Shown here: one piece after another, positions 1 to 6,200 of the stretch
Numbering within the stretch: position 1 is the stretch's first letter
Layout of the letters: every line of letters begins with the position of its first letter
Assembly (NCBI GenBank): GCA_025363505.1
Contig: JANYDV010000158.1
Coordinates: 1 to 7,662, forward strand
DNA: 7,662 bases
Direction of reading: 5' to 3'
DNA from: Bacteroidota bacterium
Lineage (GTDB): Bacteria; Bacteroidota; Ignavibacteria; Palsa-1295
Program-made: the position numbers and the translations under genes
Notes under the pieces: model-generated
Told to the model about the DNA's origin: nothing
Databases searched by the model: none
What the model saw: the letters and a program-made list of their open reading frames with translations, nothing else

Positions 1-228
1 TATAATCTCGGCACCGGCGCAGCGAGAACATTCAACGATTTGGTCAATGCCGTTTTTAGCGCATTAGACCTTCAGCCAAAGATTGAATATATTCCAATTC
101 CCGAAGATATCCGGGAGACCTATCAATACTACACCGAAGCAAACGAAAGTAAACTTATTTCCGTCGGATACAACACTCCATTCACCGCACTTGAAGAAGG
201 TGTGAAAAAAACTGTTGCCACGTATTAA
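1..228 (+). CDS. hldD: ADP-L-glycero-D-manno-heptose-6-epimerase, C-terminal end (5' part outside the window)
   Basis: HldD (RfaD) converts ADP-D-glycero-beta-D-manno-heptose to the L-glycero form, the cytoplasmic step that supplies heptose for the LPS inner core. The frame is open from base 1 and gives 75 residues ending in TAA at 226-228. What is visible is the family's C-terminal substrate-binding end: a YNLGTGAARTFNDL stretch at residues 1-14, then IPEDIRETYQYYTEAN (roughly residues 33-48), then a GYNTPFTALEEGV-type tail. This order and spacing match HldD better than other extended SDR sugar epimerases such as GalE, which lack the Y-x-Y-x-TEA segment. The Rossmann fold with its NADP site and the Tyr/Lys catalytic pair lie upstream of the window and cannot be checked. 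The gene converges on adk with a two-base gap, and no terminator hairpin with a U-tract is visible after its stop. Confidence 0.92.
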   Translation, partial: YNLGTGAARTFNDLVNAVFSALDLQPKIEYIPIPEDIRETYQYYTEANESKLISVGYNTPFTALEEGVKKTVATY

Positions 229-230
229 TT

Positions 231-794
231 TTATTGCAATATCGTTTGTATCCGCTCGGTAATTTCTTCGACCGAGCCCAGTCCGTCCACCAAAGAAAGC
301 GAACGCCGTTTCGCGTAAAAATCTTGAACCGGTTTGGTTTGATCGTGATAGACTACCAGTCGGTGTCGAATGGTTTCTTCGGTATCATCAACTCTGCCTG
401 AATCAGCACCGCGCTTTACCATTCGCTTCACCAATTCGTCTTCGGGCGCATCAAGCACAACGATACTGACATCAAGAATATGAAGCTCGGCAAACAGTGG
501 CTCAAGGGCTTCTGCTTGCGGTACCGTTCTCGGAAAGCCATCAAGCAAAAAACCTTTGCCTTGTTGTTGGTCGGCAATTAATACTTCACGCACTAAACCA
601 ATAATCACTTCATCGGGCACTAACCCACCGGACTCCACAAACTTTTTTGCTTCAAGCCCGAGCGGAGTCTCCGCTTTGATCGCGGCACGAAGCATATCAC
701 CGGTCGAGATATGATGAAGATTGAAATTATCGCGCAAGCGCTCAGCTTGAGTGCCCTTACCAACGCCCGGCGGTCCGAAGAGAATAATGTTCAT
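231..794 (-). CDS. adk: Adenylate kinase, short form without zinc LID
   Basis: Adenylate kinase catalyses ATP + AMP = 2 ADP in the cytoplasm and is essential for adenine nucleotide balance. The protein has 187 residues. The P-loop GPPGVGKGT is at residues 7-15, the AMP-site STGD motif at 30-33, and FLLDGFPRT at 82-90 carries the conserved Asp and Arg. The LID begins at KRGADSGRVDD (127-137) with catalytic-type Arg residues at 128, 134, 143 and 145. The LID is the short version seen in AK1-like enzymes: it lacks the roughly 27-residue insertion and the Cys4 or His/Cys zinc motif of long bacterial Adk (about 214 residues). The ATG at 794 is chosen because it starts MNIILFG directly before the P-loop. 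The frame stays open upstream to 977, but that extension runs through the terminator at 871-910 and has no Adk homology. No clear Shine-Dalgarno precedes 794; the leader is AT-rich. Confidence 0.97.
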   Translation of the reverse strand: MNIILFGPPGVGKGTQAERLRDNFNLHHISTGDMLRAAIKAETPLGLEAKKFVESGGLVPDEVIIGLVREVLIADQQQGKGFLLDGFPRTVPQAEALEPLFAELHILDVSIVVLDAPEDELVKRMVKRGADSGRVDDTEETIRHRLVVYHDQTKPVQDFYAKRRSLSLVDGLGSVEEITERIQTILQ

Positions 795-870
795 TCGTGA
801 AATTAACAGTGTAATAACTCTACGAAAATACGAACGGATTGGGGTTCGGACTGAAGAATATGCAATAAAG

Positions 871-910
871 AAAATCCCCTTATTATACAGTAGTATAACA
901 AGGGGATTTT
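871..910 (-). terminator. Rho-independent terminator of the 931-3177 gene
   Basis: Two 18-base arms (871-888 and 893-910) flank a four-base loop. The only non-Watson-Crick position is 882/899, which reads A/C on the plus strand but U/G on a minus-strand transcript, so the stem is fully paired only in minus-strand RNA. A CCCC/GGGG block forms the strong part, and on the minus strand the descending arm runs into TTTTCTTTATT. The hairpin begins 20 bases past the stop of the propeller gene (931) and 76 bases before the adk start. The 795-870 stretch between it and adk has no convincing promoter motif that I could find. Because A-rich and T-rich ends flank the stem, some bidirectional activity is conceivable, but no plus-strand gene lies directly upstream. 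Confidence 0.85.
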
Positions 911-930
911 TCAACAACAGAGAATTGATC

Positions 931-3177
931 TTATTTTGTGATCGTGATCCATGAATTCTGCACAGAAGCTCCGGCACGAAGAACTACCATATAATTTCCA
1001 GTCGGCAAATTGCCGGATTGGAATGGTACCGTATGATCGCCGGCATCCAGGGTTGCGCTGAGAATCTTCCCGACACGGCGGCCACCTACGTTATAAATAT
1101 CCAACTCCAACGATGATGCGGCATCAAGATGGAAGTTAATCATTGTTGTGACCGTGAACGGATTAGGATAATTTTCGAGTGTCGAAGTTGATGAAGGAAG
1201 AGATTGTTGTTTTACTCCGTTGAGCTCCGGCACACTTTCATAAACACTCAGACCACGAACGGCGGCATAGTATCTACGGTTTTTTGTGTTTTGTACGATC
1301 TCAGCAACATTGATATATTTCTTGGGATCGTAGTTGCCTGGTGTAAGCCCATCGCTGACATTAGTCCACAGAGCGTATGTTTTGTCTGAGCGATATACCC
1401 CACTATCGGTGTACACAAATATCGTCCCCTCATCATCATTGGTCATACCAAAATAGTCGGTTGCAACTTTGCCATCAGTCGGTGGAAATATTTTGTTCCA
1501 ATTATTACCACCATCAGCTGATCGAATGATACCTCCGCTCGCGCCGCCCAGCAACGCAAGTACCGAGCCGTCAGTATGCACAACAAACTCCTGAATGCCG
1601 GTATAGATCGTTGAGATGGCTTGCCAAGACGCACCGTTGTCTATCGAACGATAGATGTCACTACTGGTCGTGGAGAGATAAATTGTATCGTGCGAACAAC
1701 CAATGGCACGAGGCTGAACTGAATTCGAAAGCGTCGGATCTTTTGCCCATGTTTTGCCATTATCGGTCGATACTTGCAAAGCAAAATTGTTATCAGCAGA
1801 AGCACTAAAGAGTTTTCCTGAACCGCTTTCACGAGTGACCAAGACAATATTTGTTCTTGATGGGTTGGTCAAATCAACATCAATGACCTTCGTAAAGGAT
1901 TCGCCATTATCGGTCGAGCGAAGCAAACCAAACGTGTAGCCGATAAAAATATTATCGTTTTTTGCAATAAAAATACTCGGAAAATATGTTTCGCCGTATT
2001 CAACCGAAAAATCCCATGTTTGACCGTTGTCGGTTGACCGATCAAGCGAATATTCACTAATGGCAAACAGATGTTGCTTTGAATTTATAGCTAAGCCATA
2101 CTCAAAATGAACTTGGAGTCCTTTGTTCTTATCCACCCAATTTGCTCCAAGATCAGTAGAGATAAAGACCCCGTCAGGTTCACCGGTTTGATAAATATAT
2201 TTTTCGTCGGCAGTAGCAGACATCGAAAATGGTTCATCACCACGTTTATTAGTATCTCTCGGATTCCATGTCACACCACCATCAGTCGAGCGGATCGTTG
2301 GTCCGTGAGCATTTGCATACAATACACCACTTGGCAATACTTTCGCCAATTTATCAATATCATTTTTTCCGTCTTTAGAAGTGTAGGGGCGCTCATAAGC
2401 TGTCACCCAACCGGTATCTGTAGCAAGATATATTCTTCCACCAAACTGTGGCAAACGAGTATCATTTGCTTTTGTAGAAACGAGAATTTTATGATTAGCA
2501 TTAATAGCAGCACCGGTCGGTTTTGTCAAGCCCGGAAGTGGTTTAGGATATGTTAGCCAAGTCGAGCCACTGTTGGTTGTAAAATATAAAGTAGATGTAG
2601 TAATAGCTGTGCCAATACCCACCAAACAATACTCGCCACTTGCACCTTTGGCTACCGCAATTGCCGTTGATTTCTTAAGCGAGTCGCCTAATATTTTCCA
2701 GCTTCCACCATTATCGGTCGAGCGTAACATACCAACGCCACCGTATGCAAGCAGAATCTCTCCGTCAACTCCTGTTGTCACAATGTCATTTATTGGGGCA
2801 CCGTTAGTATCAGTCGGCACCACTTCCCAAGACCACTGTGGACGCGCGGTAAGAGTATTGAGACGATACAGATGTTTCTTATCAATACTGATCGCGAAGA
2901 TCATACCATTTTTTGCAGGACAGACTCGGAGAATATTTGTCTGTGGCAAATTCCAATTTACGGCTTGCCATGATTCAGCATGATCGGCTGACATATATAT
3001 ACCGCCTCTACCGGTAGCAATCCATACGTTGCCGCTTGAGTCGGTGGCGATGTCATAGAGTGCACCGCCGACAGGACCTTTGGTCGGGTGCCATCTTGTT
3101 GGTTGTGCAACTGATGCCCCCGAATGCATAATAATAAAACAATATACGAGTGTGGCTAAAGAAAGATAACGTTTCAT
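931..3177 (-). CDS. Secreted Asp-box beta-propeller protein with T9SS C-terminal sorting domain
   Basis: A complete 748-residue exported protein. Residues 1-24 form a Sec signal peptide (MKRY, a hydrophobic run, then ASVA before Gln25). Residues 35-650 are a series of BNR/Asp-box repeats of about 44 residues with the S-T-D-x-G-x-x-W signature, clearest at 63, 153, 200, 297, 340, 381, 421, 470, 511 and 553, with weaker copies between. This is the fold of sortilin VPS10, Ycf48-like and GH74-type propellers. Residues 667-748 are a type-A T9SS sorting domain: YPNPF (670-674), a DIYNVGGRRV strand, an LPTGNYMVVL strand and a final ITITK. The protein therefore probably crosses the outer membrane through T9SS and is anchored or released. 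No enzymatic motif can be assigned: Asp-boxes are structural loops, so 'sialidase' or 'glycosidase' would be over-annotation. The ATG at 3177 is supported by the signal peptide and an AAAGGA site seven bases upstream. Terminators bound both ends of the gene. Confidence 0.94.
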   Translation of the reverse strand: MKRYLSLATLVYCFIIMHSGASVAQPTRWHPTKGPVGGALYDIATDSSGNVWIATGRGGIYMSADHAESWQAVNWNLPQTNILRVCPAKNGMIFAISIDKKHLYRLNTLTARPQWSWEVVPTDTNGAPINDIVTTGVDGEILLAYGGVGMLRSTDNGGSWKILGDSLKKSTAIAVAKGASGEYCLVGIGTAITTSTLYFTTNSGSTWLTYPKPLPGLTKPTGAAINANHKILVSTKANDTRLPQFGGRIYLATDTGWVTAYERPYTSKDGKNDIDKLAKVLPSGVLYANAHGPTIRSTDGGVTWNPRDTNKRGDEPFSMSATADEKYIYQTGEPDGVFISTDLGANWVDKNKGLQVHFEYGLAINSKQHLFAISEYSLDRSTDNGQTWDFSVEYGETYFPSIFIAKNDNIFIGYTFGLLRSTDNGESFTKVIDVDLTNPSRTNIVLVTRESGSGKLFSASADNNFALQVSTDNGKTWAKDPTLSNSVQPRAIGCSHDTIYLSTTSSDIYRSIDNGASWQAISTIYTGIQEFVVHTDGSVLALLGGASGGIIRSADGGNNWNKIFPPTDGKVATDYFGMTNDDEGTIFVYTDSGVYRSDKTYALWTNVSDGLTPGNYDPKKYINVAEIVQNTKNRRYYAAVRGLSVYESVPELNGVKQQSLPSSTSTLENYPNPFTVTTMINFHLDAASSLELDIYNVGGRRVGKILSATLDAGDHTVPFQSGNLPTGNYMVVLRAGASVQNSWITITK
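934..1179 (-). other. T9SS type-A C-terminal sorting domain of the propeller protein
   Basis: Residues 667-748 form a compact beta-sandwich-like tail with the usual order of type-A sorting signals. It opens with LENYPNPF, followed by a strand pattern of alternating hydrophobics (LELDIYNVGG), a Gly/Asp turn (DAGDHTV), LPTGNYMVVLRAG and a C-terminal basic residue after ITIT. In the T9SS family this domain directs export across the outer membrane and is usually cleaved by the PorU sortase. Cleavage is known of the family and not shown here. Confidence 0.93.
1228..3075 (-). repeat. Tandem Asp-box modules, about 44 codons each, 14 counted
   Basis: Aligning the translation by its repeating pattern (hydrophobic strand, G-x-hydrophobic strand, then hydrophobic-R-S-T-D-x-G-x-x-W) gives 14 modules between residues 35 and 650. 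Signatures fall near residues 63, 107, 153, 200, 251, 297, 340, 381, 421, 470, 511, 553, 597 and 645. The copies at 107, 251, 597 and 645 are degenerate. At the DNA level the signature is nearly identical in several copies: the 17-mer ccattatcggtcgagcg occurs at 1904-1920 and 2708-2724, and its first 14 bases recur at 1757-1770. Looser copies lie near 1636, 2026 and 2280. Confidence 0.8.
3106..3177 (-). other. Sec signal peptide of the propeller protein
   Basis: Residues 1-24 show a short basic n-region (MKR), a hydrophobic core (LSLATLVYCFIIM) and a small-residue c-region ending ASVA, with Gln25 as the predicted mature N-terminus. Gln at +1 is common in T9SS cargo, where it can cyclise to pyroglutamate. 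The core holds a Cys (residue 13), but there is no lipobox at the cleavage site, so signal peptidase I is preferred over lipoprotein processing. Confidence 0.85.
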
Positions 3178-3184
3178 AAATCAG

Positions 3185-3190
3185 TCCTTT
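3185..3190 (-). promoter_or_regulatory. Shine-Dalgarno site of the propeller gene
   Basis: On the minus strand AAAGGA lies seven bases before the ATG at 3177, an ideal spacing for base pairing with the 16S rRNA tail. It fixes the start codon together with the signal peptide. The neighbouring adk start has no comparable site. Confidence 0.7.
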
Positions 3191-3220
3191 AATATTAAAA
3201 TGAGTAAGCTCTCATAAACA

Positions 3221-3271
3221 AGAAGCGGGCAACTATCTGAAGTTCCGAACTTCAGAAAGCTACCCGCTCCT
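3221..3271 (-). terminator. Long hairpin, probable terminator of the 3296-7662 gene
   Basis: The 118-base gap between the two large genes contains an almost palindromic stretch centred on base 3246. The inner stem 3236-3245/3247-3256 is a perfect ten-base inverted repeat, and the outer stem 3224-3229/3263-3268 is AGCGGG/CCCGCT. Between them, plus-strand mismatches at 3230/3262 and 3232/3260 become G-U pairs in minus-strand RNA, leaving only one U-U mismatch (3235/3257). The hairpin starts 24 bases after the stop at 3296. The following minus-strand sequence, TGTTTATG, is only modestly U-rich, so it may act as a weaker terminator or as an RNA 3'-end stabiliser rather than a full stop. Confidence 0.72.
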
Positions 3272-3295
3272 AATTGTAAATGCTACTGCGACCGA

Positions 3296-6200
3296 TTATT
3301 TATGTAACACGAACTGTGCGGTTTGTGTCGTGGTCGGGGTCGAGAGACGGACGGTATACGTACCGCTCTTGAAGCCTTGAATATTGATCGGTAAACGATG
3401 CTCACCGAGGCTTGAAGCATTCATATAACGTGGTGCGCTGATCTTCTGACCAAGCATATTGAATACTTCTACTTTCACCTGAACATCATATTGCATTACT
3501 TTATACGTAAGGATCGGATCCGTATTGTCACTGATCACGTTCGGCGATACCGAGATAATACGCGTTGGTAATTTGAGATTCAAATAGTCACGCAGAGTAC
3601 TATCAGCGCATGACGGATTTGGATTGAATAAGCCCGGAATAGTATCGGCTGCGGCGTAACAGATGAACTGACCAGCACCATCATAGAACTTCACGTTCGA
3701 GATGACAAAGTCACTTGATACATCTTTCGCGATCATCACTTGCAGATCAATAAGAGCAACTTTATCAAGATTTGCAATTGGCGCAACGCTAGTCACGTTA
3801 AGCGGAAGGGTCTCCATATTGATACCACCCATGACGCTCGTTACACGAGTACCACCAGTAGCAGTATATCCGGCAGGACTCTGCACACCTAAGTATGCAA
3901 ATAGATCAGCCTTATATCTTACATCAAAGGTTACACGACGAACATCAGCATTTGCTGGTAGTGTATCAAGTCCGGTAAAGCGAATCGGTACTGTGATATT
4001 TTCACCGGTGATGTTATTATAAGCAACAGGCATAACATCATCTTTTGCAGCCGTTAATGTGGTGTGTACCTGAGCGCCAGTACCTGACAAGATATTATAC
4101 ACCGTGTCAGATTTTTTGCCGGCACTATCCCAAATATAACGTACCTGTGCAGATGCTGGTCCGCGCAATGTCGGGTGATATTGTACAGGGAATACGACTG
4201 TGCCTTTGACCTGAACAAGAGAATCCACAATAATTGTTTTGCTTAATGCTCCACCCTTTTTGACGTCAATGAAATCAAATTCAGTCGCATTCGGATATAT
4301 TCCGGTCGAAACAATATCCACTTCCTTCAGTGTATATGGTATGGCGCTCCTATTAGTAGCTTTTACTGTGCTCGATGTATCGCGGCAAGTAAATGTTACA
4401 GGGGCAGGCCAGCCGGTACCCTGAAGATCACTACGTGATGCTAAAATGTGTACTAATACCGTAAGATCATTTCCACATTTAGTATCTTTAAAGATGATCG
4501 GCACAGTGGTGTCACCAACATAGTCAAGCTGAGTTTGCACCGTAATGCTGACAAGTTGTCCCGGATAAAGAGTATCACCAATTTGTAATTTATTGGAGTC
4601 TCTAAGAATATCAATGACCGGCGATTTAAAGTCAATTGCACTAAGAATATACGGTGCAGTGCCTGTACTCGACAATGTCGTGATAAGTGAGTTCGGCTGA
4701 CCTACACCAACAACACCAAAGTCAAGCAATGTTGGGTTAGCTGTGACTGCCGGATGGAGTATAACTCCAGTGAGATCAATGATTGTCGAATCAAGAATCT
4801 TATGCTTTGTATCACGATAGAATGAGGCGATCAACCTTGCATGACGATCAGCAAATCCTTTGGTTACATTCGGTCTGAGGATGTAATCAACAGGAATCGT
4901 TGCATCCTTCAACATCGGGAATCCATCAAGTGGACTATAAACCTGACTTGGTGCTAATGAGTATTCTGCTGCATCAGCTCCATCAAAGAATACTTGATAA
5001 ACGTAAGTTTCGCTGGTTTGATGATTAGACAAGTACACACGTCTTACAGTTGTATCACTACATGTCGTGGTATCTGCCTGGACAATACGATCCCAAATAA
5101 CACCAGGTTTGACGCCGATACCTTTGAGGTAAGACCAAGATTTGATCTGATCAGTGTAAGGGGCTTTAATATCGGTTTTCCAATCGTTAGTCGTAGAGTC
5201 AGGTCCGACTACTTTCGGAGCGAAACAGAAGTGGACAATAAACTTCTCACCCGGTTTTAGTATGACAGGTAATTTTGCCGCATCAGTTGGATCGATCGAA
5301 AAATTAATCAGATCATGCAACAGGTAGTTCACTGTGAGGGTAAATGGCAAATTACCAACATTCTTTACTGAGACAGTATCACACTTTGTGTCACCAACAA
5401 CGACGGTACCATAATCATGATCTGAAGCATAGATTAATGGTGTGCCGCCAGGTCCGACGAGCGTTACCGGAGCTTTAAAGCAATCGGTTGTGAACAACAA
5501 TGAATCAAGATGTACAGCCGTATCTTTTGGATCGAAACAGACTGTAATCGCAAGTGTATCACCGGCTCTATTCTTTCGAGCAGGATTCAGAGTTACCGGC
5601 AAACCGGGGACTGTTTTTGTCACCGTAAAGCCAACATTACCCTTCTTTAGATCTGACGAAACGATGCTGACATTCGGGTCTCCTTTTGCAGAATCGCCAT
5701 TATTAATGTAGTACAATGTTGCACATACTTCATCGCCCACCCCAGTCGGTGGATAGATAATACTATCACTGCCATTGGGGAAATTCGGCTTAATAACAAG
5801 TTGTAGCTTCGGTGATTTGTATCGTAATTCTACGAGATAATCATTACCATTATTATCGACGATATATAATGGGCAATAACCGGTATCAAGCGGATTCTTT
5901 ACATAAATGTCAACACAATAGTCGGAATCGTTACCCGGAAGATTGAGCTCACGAGTATTATCGGGGTCAACAGCCGGATCAAAAAATACATTATGAAACT
6001 GACGTGCCGGGCGAACAATATCACCATTTGGGTCATCAAGAATTGATATTTGTTTAATTCCCGGCTGATTTTTGCCGCGAACATGAGCACACACATGCCA
6101 TTTTGCGCAAAGAGTATCGACAGTAACCGTTAATTTTGTACTGTCACCGGTTCCGCCAAGAAAACCGATCGGAAGTGCATAGCCAAAGAAGTGATCGTCT

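Noticed and set aside
205..239. Run of seven T on the minus strand (205-211) after a GCAA/TTGC pair, as an adk terminator
   Set aside because: A four-base stem with a loop of about 17 bases is too weak. The A-run is explained by Lys codons in hldD.
255..276. Inverted repeat CTCGGT/ACCGAG at the end of adk as a terminator for hldD
   Set aside because: It is only a six-base stem with a ten-base loop, has no T-tract after it, and is explained by adk codons.
817..832. TATTTTCG on the minus strand, close to the Bacteroidota -7 consensus TAnnTTTG, as an adk promoter
   Set aside because: It has one mismatch, and no TTTG lies at the expected distance of about 20 bases upstream; too weak to call.
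795..977. A 61-residue N-terminal extension of Adk to an ATG at 977
   Set aside because: The extension has no Adk similarity, is translated through the terminator hairpin, and overlaps the end of the propeller gene. The ATG at 794 sits at the standard Adk N-terminus.
2107..2983. Two plus-strand open frames of 149 and 136 residues opposite the propeller gene
   Set aside because: They are antisense to a clearly coding frame, show no domain, signal peptide or ribosome site, and their residue patterns mirror the repeated Asp-box codons.
931..3177. Annotating the Asp-box protein as a sialidase or other glycosidase
   Set aside because: Asp-boxes are structural turns shared by many non-enzymes, and I could not identify a catalytic triad or an Arg triad.
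3192..3221. A sigma-70-like pair on the minus strand, TTGTTT and TAATAT with an 18-base spacer
   Set aside because: A start seven bases past the -10 box would fall at about 3185 and remove the Shine-Dalgarno site at 3185-3190. The -35 box also overlaps the end of the hairpin.
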